From assembly GCF_022836435.1 (NCBI RefSeq), contig NZ_BQXC01000001.1:2492121-2556120 (forward strand): DNA of 64,000 bases, in the 5' to 3' direction. The notes below the pieces were generated by a model that worked only from the letters and a program-made list of their open reading frames with translations, was not told the origin of the DNA and ran no database searches. The translations under genes were made by a program, and so were the position numbers. Shown in pieces: positions 1-9,325 of this stretch. Origin of the DNA: Nitrosomonas sp. PY1 (lineage in GTDB: Bacteria > Pseudomonadota > Gammaproteobacteria > Burkholderiales > Nitrosomonadaceae). The stretch's first letter is position 1. Each line of letters opens with the position of its first letter.

Positions 1-121
1 GATGGGTTAGTGGGGTATTGTAAGGATGCTGCATGCTTTTGTCATAGAAAAGGTGACCTGGTCAACTAAGGGGTAGATATACCTGAGGGATAGTCATTCG
101 GTTTTGGTAATCTTGGTCGCC

Positions 122-2899
122 TCATTTTGCTCTGCTGTTAAAGGCATCCCGAACTTTTTCTAAAGCAGCGATTCTCTGCTGCGGATTTGCTTCCTCAACA
201 GCCGCAATGAGTTCAAGAAGCCAGGGGCGTACTTGAGCGAGCTTCGGTTCATAGTGAATATAATGCTTGATTCCTTCGAAGCTCCAGCTAGCTTCTTGGT
301 CGCCCGCTAAGTTTCTTGCAAACTCAAGCAATGCAGCGAGCACGGCGGAAACGTTTGCTGATTTGTTCAATGCCAGGAGCGTAGCAATGTGTAAGGTTCT
401 CATAGCAAGCTCAGTGCCAGGCTCCAGCTTGTGATTCTCGATCAATGCCGAAATACGGGTTTCTGCTTCGACGAACCGGCTGGTCGTAAAATGGTTTTCA
501 GCAAAATTAGCTTGGACAGATAAATTATCCGGATGCTTTTCAAGCCACTGTTGACTCAACATAAAGGCTTCCGGAAATAAAAACAGTTTCTCTTGATATA
601 TTGTTAATGCTGTGGAATATGCTGCATCATCATCGGGATAGAATATCAAAACATTGCGATAGGCTTCAGCAGCGCCTTGCCAATCTTTAAGGTAAAGCAA
701 AGCTTGCGCTAAATTATTTTGAGTCTGGGCCCAGTCTTGCGGGAGATCTTCCTTGGTACGTATGGTCAAGGCTTCCCGATACGCTTGAACAGCTTCAGCC
801 AATAAGACTATCCTTTTTTCTCCAGCAGTACGAATGCCTTGTTCCTGCAACACCGCACCCAGATTGTTCTGAGTCGTGGCCCAGTGTTGCGGGAGATCTT
901 CCTGGGTATAAACGGCCAAGGCTTCCCGATACGCTTTAACAGCGTCAGCCAATAAGACTATCCCTTTTTCTCCAGCGGTACGAATGCCTTGTTCCTGCAA
1001 CACATTACCCAAATTATTTTGAGTCATGGCCCAGTCTTGCGGGAGATTTTCTTGGGTATAAACGGTCAAGGCTTCCCGATACGCTTTAACAGCGTCAGCC
1101 AATAAGACTATCCCTTTTTCTCCAGTGGTACGAGTACCTTGGTTCCACAACACATTACCCAGATTGTTCTGAGTCGCGGCCCAGTCTTGCGGGAGATCTT
1201 CCTGGGTAAGTATGGTCAAGGCTTCCCGATACGCTTGAGCAGCGTCAGCCAATAAGACTATCCCTTTTTCTCCAGTGGTACGAATGCCTTGTTCCTGCAA
1301 CACCAAACCCAGATTATTCTGAGTCGTGGCCCATTGTTGCGGGAGATCTTCCTTGGTACGTATGGTCAAGGCTTGCCGATACGCTTTAACAGCGTCAGCC
1401 AATAAGACTATCCCTTTTTCTCCTGCGGTACGAATGCCTTGTTCCTGCAACACCAAACCAAGATTGTTCTGAGTCATGGCCCAGTGTTGTGGGAGATCTT
1501 CCTGGGTATAAACGGTCAAGGCTTCCCGATACGCTTTAACAGCGTCAGCCAATAAACCTATCCCTTTTTCTCCAGCAGTACGAATGCCTTGTTCCTGCAA
1601 CACCACACCCAGATTGTTCTGAGTCATGGCCCAGTCTTGCGGGAGATTTTCCTTGGTACGTATGGTCAAGGCTTCCCGATACGCTTTAACAGCTTCAGCC
1701 AATAAGACTATCCCTTTTTCTCCAGTGGTACGAGTACCTTGATCCCACAACACATTACCCAGATTGTTCTGAGTCGCGGCCCAGTGTTGTGGGAGATCTT
1801 CCTGGGTATAAACGGTCAAGGCTTCCCGATACGCTTTAACAGCATCAGCCAATAAGACTATCCCTTTATCTCCAGGCATACGAGTACCTTGGCCCTTCAA
1901 CACACTACCAAGATTGTTCTGAGTCATAGCCCAGTCTTGCGGGAAGTTTTCCTGGGTGTAAACGGTCAAGGCTTCCCGATAAGCGGAGATGGCATCGCCT
2001 AAATACTGATGAATCGCTTTGCCGTGAGTTCTGATGCCAATTTCATCACTGGATACTCCAATTTCGACATGGATATCGGCCCATAGGCGGGGTTTTTCCG
2101 GCTTCGAGACGAGTTGCAACGCTTTTTGATAATTTTTGAGCGCTTGCAAAAATTCATAGTTGTTGTATTGAGCATCTGCGGCCAAGCGAAAATCCCTAAT
2201 GGCTTCTTCCTGCAATTGTTTCGCTTGTTGTTTTATTTCCTTCATCGCTTGAACTTTATGCTCGGCAGATTTAAGAAATAGACGGCTGGCTTCACTAAAA
2301 TTCTTCTTCGCATAGGCGGCCAGTCCTAGTAAATAAGGATCGTTCTGTTGCTCTACCTCACCGATCCATTTATCGATTTCCGCCTTGGCTTGATGCGCGC
2401 TAAACCCGTATTTAGCCGCCCAATCCTTGATATAACGGCTGAAATCGATATCCTCCGGTTTTCCGTCTGGGCGGGTTTGTTCCTTGGATTTCTCCGCAGT
2501 ATCGCGAATGAATTTTTCAATACGATCTGCTGACCAGAATTTCTTGGAGCCAATCGGAAGCAAGTGTATGTCAACAAGATTCTTGTCCAGATCATCGGGC
2601 ACTCTGACTTCCCCATCCAATGGGTATTGAATGCGCCATTCCTCCATATTCAAAGCCAACGTAATTCTGGAACCCGGTTTGAAGATGTCTTTAAGAAAAA
2701 GACGGTATCGTCCCCCTTCCTTGGTACGCGCCGTATCGCCGGATTCGACCAGTGTCACATCCTGACCAACTGCTGGATTGCGCTCATCTTGTTCCCCGAT
2801 CAAAAGAACGCGTCCTTGGAGAAAACGGTCTTTCGCTAAAGATAGCGTAGGAAGGATTAGACAAATCAGCGCAGTTAGAAGCAACAATTGTTTTTTCAT
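122..2899 (-). CDS. Exported TPR-repeat protein, partner of the TIR protein
   Basis: A 925-residue protein. Residues 1-22 form a signal peptide (hydrophobic LLLLTALICLILP, cleavage likely after LSLA). Residues about 26-115 look like a carboxypeptidase-regulatory-like beta-sandwich. A helical region follows with ordinary TPR-like pairs (about 190-265). Residues 306-705 are eight consecutive 50-residue repeats, each starting AYREAL and containing TQNNLG, and a degenerate ninth plus further TPR-like helices run to the C-terminus. The start overlaps the stop of the upstream TIR gene by 4 bases, so the two are translationally coupled. The signal peptide points to a periplasmic protein-interaction scaffold. 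Function is not known; a sensor or partner role for the TIR protein is inference from the operon. Confidence 0.85.
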   Translation of the reverse strand: MKKQLLLLTALICLILPTLSLAKDRFLQGRVLLIGEQDERNPAVGQDVTLVESGDTARTKEGGRYRLFLKDIFKPGSRITLALNMEEWRIQYPLDGEVRVPDDLDKNLVDIHLLPIGSKKFWSADRIEKFIRDTAEKSKEQTRPDGKPEDIDFSRYIKDWAAKYGFSAHQAKAEIDKWIGEVEQQNDPYLLGLAAYAKKNFSEASRLFLKSAEHKVQAMKEIKQQAKQLQEEAIRDFRLAADAQYNNYEFLQALKNYQKALQLVSKPEKPRLWADIHVEIGVSSDEIGIRTHGKAIHQYLGDAISAYREALTVYTQENFPQDWAMTQNNLGSVLKGQGTRMPGDKGIVLLADAVKAYREALTVYTQEDLPQHWAATQNNLGNVLWDQGTRTTGEKGIVLLAEAVKAYREALTIRTKENLPQDWAMTQNNLGVVLQEQGIRTAGEKGIGLLADAVKAYREALTVYTQEDLPQHWAMTQNNLGLVLQEQGIRTAGEKGIVLLADAVKAYRQALTIRTKEDLPQQWATTQNNLGLVLQEQGIRTTGEKGIVLLADAAQAYREALTILTQEDLPQDWAATQNNLGNVLWNQGTRTTGEKGIVLLADAVKAYREALTVYTQENLPQDWAMTQNNLGNVLQEQGIRTAGEKGIVLLADAVKAYREALAVYTQEDLPQHWATTQNNLGAVLQEQGIRTAGEKRIVLLAEAVQAYREALTIRTKEDLPQDWAQTQNNLAQALLYLKDWQGAAEAYRNVLIFYPDDDAAYSTALTIYQEKLFLFPEAFMLSQQWLEKHPDNLSVQANFAENHFTTSRFVEAETRISALIENHKLEPGTELAMRTLHIATLLALNKSANVSAVLAALLEFARNLAGDQEASWSFEGIKHYIHYEPKLAQVRPWLLELIAAVEEANPQQRIAALEKVRDAFNSRAK
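785..1984 (-). repeat. Eight tandem 150-bp coding repeats (50-residue TPR-like units)
   Basis: The phrase gcttcccgat (once with a single change) recurs every 150 bases from about 771 to 1971, and the rest of each unit is nearly the same. Eight complete units encode residues 306-705 of the TPR protein. Units differ mostly at a few positions (VYTQ/IRTK/ILTQ; QEQGIR/WDQGTR). Such DNA-level similarity suggests recent duplication or gene conversion and makes copy number prone to change and to assembly error. Confidence 0.95.
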
Positions 2900-3828
2900 G
2901 GTTTCTTTATCCGCATGGTAAATCCGAGTGATGTATTGCCCAGAGTTACATCCGCTTCATAATTCTGATACCCAGGCTTTTGCGCAAGAAGCGCAACGCT
3001 ATCCTGCTTCGAAGCCTTTACATCAAATCGAAACTGGCCATATCGATCGGTGGTGTTCGTAAGGTTAAATTGCGGGAGCGATACTTGCACGCCGGGAAGT
3101 GGATCGTTGGCTTCGTTACGAATTGCGCCAGCCAAAGATTGAAGCGTGGATACTTCTACCTGAGGTTTGATTGTAGACATAATTTTCCCCGGCAGCTCAG
3201 TAATCAAACTCAAAATGGTGAGAACGCCAACCATGATTCCCACCCAGATCTGCCATTTTTCCAGCAAGCCCTGGGTTGGCTGGATGGCCCGCTCTCCGAT
3301 GTGGATCGTCACATTCTCTCCTTGAATGACATTTCCATGTACGGCCCAGTTAGGTTGATCGAAGAGAGCTTTAACATGCTGCAATACGGTTTCTGAATTG
3401 GTAGCCTGAATTTGCTCCAGTTTGCTGACAACCTCGGCTTTACGAGTTGCATTTTCATTAAGCTTGACACCATTAACCGCAGTCACAATATTTGCGATCT
3501 CGTCTGAATCGATGGCGTGTAATGCAGCAAGCGAAGATGGAAGTGGCGTATTATCGAGCAAGCACGGCACGATAACTTTTTTGAGTGCCAGCGCTGTCGT
3601 CCACTCGAATTCGACAAAATGCGAAATGGCGGCATTTTTAGACCACGCCAGGAGAAAAACATCCTGATCGGCTATTGCTTCGCCTAAAATTTTAGGCCAT
3701 TTCTGCCCACCATAGATTTTCTCTTGATCGCGCCAGATAGAAATTTCAGTATGGATGTTGAGCTGTGCGGTCAGCTCTTGAATAAGAGAAAGATCTTCAC
3801 GCGAGTAGCTCAAAAAGATTGACGGCAT
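2896..3828 (-). CDS. TIR-domain membrane protein with C-terminal beta-sandwich
   Basis: 310 residues. Residues 1 to about 120 form a bacterial TIR domain: it opens MPSIFLSYSRED, and a SHFVEFEW segment places a glutamate (E75) where TIR NADases carry the catalytic Glu. A GNVIQGENVTIHIG segment (165-178) resembles the short linkers of effector-type signalling proteins. One membrane helix lies at about 192-210. Residues 230-310 form a carboxypeptidase-regulatory-like domain. The expected topology is a cytoplasmic TIR domain and a periplasmic beta domain. The stop overlaps the start of the exported TPR gene by 4 bases. NAD cleavage or a defence role is inferred from the family and is not shown by the sequence. 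Confidence 0.85.
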   Translation of the reverse strand: MPSIFLSYSREDLSLIQELTAQLNIHTEISIWRDQEKIYGGQKWPKILGEAIADQDVFLLAWSKNAAISHFVEFEWTTALALKKVIVPCLLDNTPLPSSLAALHAIDSDEIANIVTAVNGVKLNENATRKAEVVSKLEQIQATNSETVLQHVKALFDQPNWAVHGNVIQGENVTIHIGERAIQPTQGLLEKWQIWVGIMVGVLTILSLITELPGKIMSTIKPQVEVSTLQSLAGAIRNEANDPLPGVQVSLPQFNLTNTTDRYGQFRFDVKASKQDSVALLAQKPGYQNYEADVTLGNTSLGFTMRIKKP

Positions 3829-3887
3829 CGTATTGCCTTGGGATACTGATAAATGCAGTTTTTATCGAAAACAATATCCAATAACCA

Positions 3888-4397
3888 TCAAGGTTGCTTC
3901 AGATTAACCACGATATCTGCGCCCAGCTTCCCTGTGACAAACGCCGAATCACTGAATTTTGGAAAACCGATAGGCTTTTCTGGATTATTCGATAAACCAA
4001 ACGGTTCATCTGGCAGCATATTCCAACGTAGCTTTAGCTTCCGATTAGCATCCTTATCATGATAAACCGCCACCGCATAAGTCCCTGGTTGATCAAGATT
4101 CATACAGATCTTATGTTGTTCCTCAGTGGCCGGAATACGCACAGTACGCTTACGGCCTTTTTTTTCTAAAAAATTATCTGGATCATCATATAAACCAACA
4201 TTTAGAATCCCACCAGAGCCTACTCCGTTGACCGTGACCCGAATCTGAGGCGAATTCGCGCTACATGGATCTGGCGCCTCGTGCGGTTTGATTTTTAGCT
4301 TTTCACCAAAGCTGATTGATGGGAGCAACAAACCAATCAATCCAATCGATAGAATTAATGTAACCGTTTTAAATCGGTTAAAAGAATTTTGCTTCAT
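3888..4397 (-). CDS. DUF2141 family secreted protein
   Basis: About 169 residues. A signal peptide (hydrophobic VTLILSIGLIGLLLP, ending ISFG) precedes a DUF2141 domain, recognised by AVAVYHDKDANRKL, EPFGLSNNPEKPIGFPKF and the terminal A-F-V-x-G pattern. The family is periplasmic and has no firm function. I chose ATG at 4397 because a GGAG lies 11 bases upstream; ATG 4406 and GTG 4409 are also possible. The gene lies upstream of the TIR/TPR pair on the same strand, but a gap of about 60 bases leaves it unclear whether they share a transcript. Confidence 0.8.
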   Translation of the reverse strand: MKQNSFNRFKTVTLILSIGLIGLLLPSISFGEKLKIKPHEAPDPCSANSPQIRVTVNGVGSGGILNVGLYDDPDNFLEKKGRKRTVRIPATEEQHKICMNLDQPGTYAVAVYHDKDANRKLKLRWNMLPDEPFGLSNNPEKPIGFPKFSDSAFVTGKLGADIVVNLKQP

Positions 4398-4502
4398 TAC
4401 AGTCATCACTCCGTGAATTCATAGAACGCGCCAAAAGTATTTCATAAAGAAGCAGGTTATTCAAATCTAAAAAAGCTTGAAGATGATTGCCACATATCAG
4501 CC

Positions 4503-5642
4503 TTACGGTTTAAAGCGAACTTGTATTTCACGAATATAAGTCAAGGTTTCAGCAGCCTGCTTTAATGTATCCGCCTGTTTTTTCGCATCCAAGATACTCG
4601 GCAAAATTTCGATCGGTAAATCCAATTCCACATCGATCCCACCGGAAAGATAATGCAATGTTACGTTCTCGATTGCCGTGGATGGAAGATCAGTCCATTG
4701 TTGCTTAAGCGCCTGGATAACGTGCTCCCGTAAAGGCAATTGGCCGCAATAATCCATTATTTCATCATTTTCCGGGTCAATGTGGATGGTAACATCCGTA
4801 ATGCCATCTGCTTGGCTCAACAAGCTCTGCCGCACCACATCACCAATCCGGTGTCCCTCCGAAACACTTAGGCGTGGATCGACTTGAATATGCACATCGA
4901 CCAAAATATTGCCTGCACTTTTCCGGGTTCGTAACATATGAACCGATCGCACACCATCCACGGCAACAATTTGTTGCCGAAGCAGCGCAACTTTTTCTGG
5001 CTCCAAGGCGGAATCGATTAACTCCTGGATGCTCGAGCGCAACAAATCAATGCCAATTTTAGCAATCATGGCAGCCACAATCACCGCTGCAATTGCGTCG
5101 AGATAAGCATGCCCAAGCGCTACCCCTATGATGCCGACTAATACCACCATTGATGAAAAAGCATCTGAACGACTATGCCAGGCATTAGCCATCAACATAT
5201 CCGAACGCAAGCGCCGCGCCGCCGATACGGTGTAACGATAAATCCATTCTTTAGTCAGCACCGATATCAACGCAATCGACAGCGCCAGCACACTAAATTC
5301 CACTACGGTTTCATTATCATTTAATCTTTGTATCGAGTGATAGCCAATGCCAAATGCAACAACCACGAGCACCAAGCCAAGGCTAGCCGTGGCAAGCGTT
5401 TCTATGCGGCCATGGCCATACGGATGCTCGCTATCCGCTTCTTTATGCGAATGCTTGGCTGCATACAACACCATAAAATCCGTTAATAAATCAGACAACG
5501 AATGCACGCCATCAGCCACTAAAGCCTGTGAATTAGCTATCCACCCGATCACGATTTTGGCTGTCCCCAATGAGAAATCCAATGCCGATCCGATTAATGT
5601 TACTCTCCGGATTTCTCGATAGCGCTGTTGCAGCATATTCAT
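4503..5642 (-). CDS. Cation diffusion facilitator (CDF) metal transporter
   Basis: 379 residues, typical for the CDF/FieF/MamM group. The N-terminal half has membrane helices with the metal-site motif DGVHSLSDLLTD followed by HPYGHGRIE. A second HSRSDAFSS motif in a later helix gives the usual second half-site. The C-terminal part (about 205-295) is the cytoplasmic metal-binding dimerisation domain (VDVHIQVDP, VTIHIDP), followed by about 80 extra residues. It should export Zn, Fe or a similar divalent metal against protons. The start overlaps the stop of the Lon-like gene by 4 bases (ATGA), so the pair is probably co-translated. Confidence 0.92.
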   Translation of the reverse strand: MNMLQQRYREIRRVTLIGSALDFSLGTAKIVIGWIANSQALVADGVHSLSDLLTDFMVLYAAKHSHKEADSEHPYGHGRIETLATASLGLVLVVVAFGIGYHSIQRLNDNETVVEFSVLALSIALISVLTKEWIYRYTVSAARRLRSDMLMANAWHSRSDAFSSMVVLVGIIGVALGHAYLDAIAAVIVAAMIAKIGIDLLRSSIQELIDSALEPEKVALLRQQIVAVDGVRSVHMLRTRKSAGNILVDVHIQVDPRLSVSEGHRIGDVVRQSLLSQADGITDVTIHIDPENDEIMDYCGQLPLREHVIQALKQQWTDLPSTAIENVTLHYLSGGIDVELDLPIEILPSILDAKKQADTLKQAAETLTYIREIQVRFKP

Positions 5643-7792
5643 TTTTCGGTACGCGACGGAAAACGCCGGTGCTCAACTTTATGACCATGTTGTGTCATCT
5701 GGCACGCACGACGGAAGGAAATCAGCGATCTTTGCACATGCCCGAGCATGGTATTCAATGAATATCCAGTAACACAGCCTGACTCACTCATACCTGAAGG
5801 CAATTCGGAAAGCAACTCCAATCCCTGCATCACATGTTCCATCGTATAAATCCTAAAAGCACCGGCTTTTACTGCGGCCACCACATCAGGATGCAAAACC
5901 AAATGCTGGCGATTAGCCTGTGGAATCAACACACCCTGCTCACCGGTCAAACCAGTTTTTACGCACAATCGAAAATATCCTTCGATTTTGTCATTGATTG
6001 CACCGATTGGCAGTACTTCACCATATTGATTCATTGCACCCGTTACCGCAATACCTTGCTTCAACGGTGTATTCGCCAACGAAGAAAGCAACGCATAAAA
6101 CTCCGCACAAGTGGCCGAATCTCCTTCGATACCAGCATACTCCTGCTCAAAAACGACCGATGCGCTGAGTGCCAGCGGTGCAATATGGGCAAACAACGCA
6201 GACAAATAACTTTGCAGGATTAGAACCCCTTTGTCATGAATAGGACCCGACATATCGACTTCACGCACAATATTTAACAAGCCATCTTCGCCAGGAAAAG
6301 TACGCGCAGTAATGCAGGCCGTGGTACCAAACCGACACTCGCCCCATTCGATTTGCGTTAACGCATTCAGTCGACCGACTTGTGCACCCGATAAGGCAAT
6401 CAAAATCTCGCCATCTAAAATCGATTGCTGTATCTGCAATTCTGGACCGTTATGGCGCAAATTCCGCATGTGCAATGCCGCATCTATATCGGATGCTTCA
6501 ACCAAAGACCCATAACGTTCACTGCATTGTCCTGCACTTTCTATTATCAATGCTTTGGTATCCGCAAAAACAGCACTCAAATATTTTTGATGTTCCACTG
6601 TGCGATGGGATTCTTCCAACAGACGTGCTACGGCAGTGGCAGAAAAATGTGGCAGTTGAGCTTCATGACATATCTTGGCTACCAGAACCGACACCGCCTG
6701 ATAAGTGGATTGAGTTGCTGGAAAGCTTTTTTGGAAGTCCACTTTCACGCGAAAATGCTGCATGAATTCTGCTTCATCTGCTTGCAATCCGTAATACTCA
6801 TCCCGTGACCCAATCAAAACGATCTTAACGTCCGCTTCGAATAATTGCGATTCCGGAAATACTGGTGCATATTGAAAAGACCGCGAGGCATATTCTTCCA
6901 AGGATATTTTTTGACTGCGTAAAAAATACCGCAGCTTAATCCACAATGCATCATTCTCAAGTAAGTCACTGGCATGCAGCATGATGAACCCACCATTGGC
7001 TTTCAGCAAACTACCCGCGGTAACGTGCGGAAAACTAAACTGCGGCTTTCCCTCCGCGAATGAACAATCTACATGCCCCAATAGCGACGCAACAGTCGAA
7101 TTTTGTTCGATGATTACCGGAGCACCGGAGAGTTCGGCATTATCCACGATCAAATTGATTCGATGAGCAGACAATATGCTACTCAATGTTGTCCACCAAT
7201 CGCTCTGTTGACTCTGTTTGTGTTGAAGAGTAGTCAAACACGCCACAACCTCAGCTTGCATTTGCTCAAAAAATGTACTCAGCCGGAGCTGCTCGTTTTG
7301 CGCTAACTGTAGCTCCGATTGAATTTCCGAAAAAGCTTCATCCATCAATATTTTGATTGCATCAAACTGAGCGGCTGAAGCAGCATCGCTAAAGTGCGCA
7401 AGAATGTTCGATGGTAAGGATCTTGTCATGCGCCAAAATGCACTCTGGAGCATACGTCCTTGTCCCGCTGGCAGATATAAGACTATTGATTTATTCTCAG
7501 CACACCCGCTATGCAATACGCATAAATCAGGCGGTACTGGTTGATTGTTAGCCACTTCAGTCAGTAATTGCTGCAACAAAGAGCGCCGCCCCGAACCAGG
7601 CTCACCCAGCACAAACAAATGATAGCCCGGTTGCTTCATAAGCAAACCATATCGCGCAGCCGTTTCGGCACGCTCCTGACCGATCCAACCTGCTGGTTGT
7701 TGTAACAACTCGGCGGTATCCGAGAAACCAAGAGATTCCGATTGAACCGCCACACGTAAATCAGAAAATTGAAGTAATGAAACCGTCATCAT
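5639..7792 (-). CDS. Lon-related ATP-dependent protease (LonB/YcbZ-like)
   Basis: 717 residues. The N-terminal region carries a P-loop-like VLGEPGSGRRSLLQQLL, then the AAA_32-type insertion and a coiled region (about 160-210). The C-terminal S16 protease domain has the catalytic serine in EGDSATCAEF and the lysine in IGAINDKIEGYF. The architecture matches Lon-related peptidases lacking the N-terminal Lon substrate domain. ATG 7792 is directly followed by a second ATG (7789), and no strong ribosome site decides between them. It is coupled by a 4-base overlap to the downstream metal transporter, an uncommon pairing. Confidence 0.88.
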   Translation of the reverse strand: MMTVSLLQFSDLRVAVQSESLGFSDTAELLQQPAGWIGQERAETAARYGLLMKQPGYHLFVLGEPGSGRRSLLQQLLTEVANNQPVPPDLCVLHSGCAENKSIVLYLPAGQGRMLQSAFWRMTRSLPSNILAHFSDAASAAQFDAIKILMDEAFSEIQSELQLAQNEQLRLSTFFEQMQAEVVACLTTLQHKQSQQSDWWTTLSSILSAHRINLIVDNAELSGAPVIIEQNSTVASLLGHVDCSFAEGKPQFSFPHVTAGSLLKANGGFIMLHASDLLENDALWIKLRYFLRSQKISLEEYASRSFQYAPVFPESQLFEADVKIVLIGSRDEYYGLQADEAEFMQHFRVKVDFQKSFPATQSTYQAVSVLVAKICHEAQLPHFSATAVARLLEESHRTVEHQKYLSAVFADTKALIIESAGQCSERYGSLVEASDIDAALHMRNLRHNGPELQIQQSILDGEILIALSGAQVGRLNALTQIEWGECRFGTTACITARTFPGEDGLLNIVREVDMSGPIHDKGVLILQSYLSALFAHIAPLALSASVVFEQEYAGIEGDSATCAEFYALLSSLANTPLKQGIAVTGAMNQYGEVLPIGAINDKIEGYFRLCVKTGLTGEQGVLIPQANRQHLVLHPDVVAAVKAGAFRIYTMEHVMQGLELLSELPSGMSESGCVTGYSLNTMLGHVQRSLISFRRACQMTQHGHKVEHRRFPSRTEK

Positions 7793-8122
7793 TCAACCAT
7801 CGCAAAAGATAGCAAAGTGTTTAAAAGAAAACTTGTTATTGTACCTGCTCAAGGACTTACAGTCTTAAAATGATCTATTTTTTGGAATTCTTCTAGAAAT
7901 TAAAAACCACGCTTAATCAATTACTTTCAACTTAGTAATCGAAATATTCCGATGAAAGTACTGATAGATAGCAGCATAGCATTTAGACAATCTTCTCAGT
8001 TTGAGTGCGTTAGCTAAGAAATGACCGTGCAAAAATCTCGAGATATGCTTAATCAACAGAAGTCTGGATTTTCATATTTTAATAAATTAATCTATCCTAT
8101 CAATAATTACCTATAGGTTCCC
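7793..8122. other. Intergenic region between divergent genes
   Basis: 330 AT-rich bases between the Lon-like gene (minus) and the sensor kinase (plus). It must hold both promoters, but no convincing -35/-10 pair, operator or RNA gene was identified. A short AGG precedes the kinase start. Confidence 0.6.
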
Positions 8123-9310
8123 ATGAATTCCGAGTTAGATACAACATTACTTTCATTCGACGAGTGTGAGACACTGAAAGTACGGCAGCAATTGCTGGGG
8201 AAAATTGCTGCCGTGGGTGAATGGACTCACAGGTTCCTAGATGATGAAATAACTTGGTCTGGTTATCTCCACGATTTTTATGAATTGAATCATCCATTAA
8301 CACCATCGAACCTACTCAACGATACACAGCTTTATCAAGGTGACGAAGCAATCAAAATGCGGTCGTTATTAGAGCGCGTTACCATCAACAAAGCAATGTT
8401 TTCCGATGAATTCAAAATCAACATGCCAGATGGGAGAATCAAATGGCACCGCACTACGATTCATCCCATTACTGATCAGCAAGGTAAATTGCTGGGGTTT
8501 TACGGCCTATTGCAGAACACTACTGATAGGAAGCAGGAGGAAGCAAACAACGAAAAACGATATGCGCTGTTTCAACATATTTTCGATCGATTGCCATCAG
8601 AATTAGTTGTCCTCAACAACGCAGGTCAATATTTGTATGCCAACCAGTCCGCAATCCAAAGCACGCTAAACTGTGGCACTCTGTTTGATCATCAACACTC
8701 TGAGTCGAGCGACCAATTAAACAAGCTAGGTAACTGGACTGTCGAATCGAAACGGAATGACGCAATCGAAGATTGTTTGCAAAATAAGAAAGCAGTCACC
8801 TTCGAGGAGAAAATTAACGATATCGATGGCTTGAGCAAAACAATGCTTCGTAATCTATATCCTTTGCTGGATCAAAAAGGCGAGGTAGAGTTTTTGATTG
8901 GCCACGGCGTCGATATCAGCGCAAGAAAACAAAGCGAGCTCGAACTACAGCGTATGGCGATTATCGCGGAAAAAACTAACGGCATTGTCATGGTGACCGA
9001 TCCTGATCGGAAAATTACTTGGGTCAATCACAGTTTTGAGCAAATTCTAGGTTACCAAGCTGGGGAAATAATCGGCATCGATCCAGCTGATTTCCTGCAA
9101 GGACCAGAAACTTCGCAACGAACGATTCACGATATTGCCGAATCCCTGAAAGCCTCTGGTTCGTTCTCAGGAGAAATTCTGAACTACACCAAAGATGGCA
9201 AGCAAATCTGGCTTTATCTCAATATTACAGCCGTTTACGATGATCAAGGCAAATTGCTTAATTATATTGCCGTTGAGAATGACATTACCGTAATCAAACT
9301 GGCAGAGTAG
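8123..9310 (+). CDS. PAS-rich sensor part of a histidine kinase, ended by an in-frame amber codon
   Basis: 395 residues with three PAS/PAC domains: about 28-138 (ends LLQNTTDRK), 145-270 (ends GVDISARKQ) and 278-392 (ends VENDIT). The third has a FLQGPET segment like LOV-related PAS domains but lacks the photoactive cysteine. No membrane helix is seen, so it is probably cytosolic. The stop TAG at 9308-9310 is directly followed, in the same frame, by codons that continue into the H-box and ATPase domains at 9326, so one kinase gene has been split by a single codon. A CAG to TAG change is the simplest explanation. Confidence 0.85.
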   Translation: MNSELDTTLLSFDECETLKVRQQLLGKIAAVGEWTHRFLDDEITWSGYLHDFYELNHPLTPSNLLNDTQLYQGDEAIKMRSLLERVTINKAMFSDEFKINMPDGRIKWHRTTIHPITDQQGKLLGFYGLLQNTTDRKQEEANNEKRYALFQHIFDRLPSELVVLNNAGQYLYANQSAIQSTLNCGTLFDHQHSESSDQLNKLGNWTVESKRNDAIEDCLQNKKAVTFEEKINDIDGLSKTMLRNLYPLLDQKGEVEFLIGHGVDISARKQSELELQRMAIIAEKTNGIVMVTDPDRKITWVNHSFEQILGYQAGEIIGIDPADFLQGPETSQRTIHDIAESLKASGSFSGEILNYTKDGKQIWLYLNITAVYDDQGKLLNYIAVENDITVIKLAE

Positions 9311-9325
9311 CATCATCAAAAAGCC

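Noticed and set aside
1-121. Short left-edge sequence after the TPR gene
   Set aside because: No gene, terminator or repeat could be supported in these 121 bases.
785-1984. Regular 150-bp repeats resembling an array
   Set aside because: They are in-frame coding repeats without spacers, not a CRISPR array.
9080-9130. LOV-like FLQGPET segment in the third PAS domain
   Set aside because: The photoactive cysteine of LOV domains is missing, so no light sensing is claimed.
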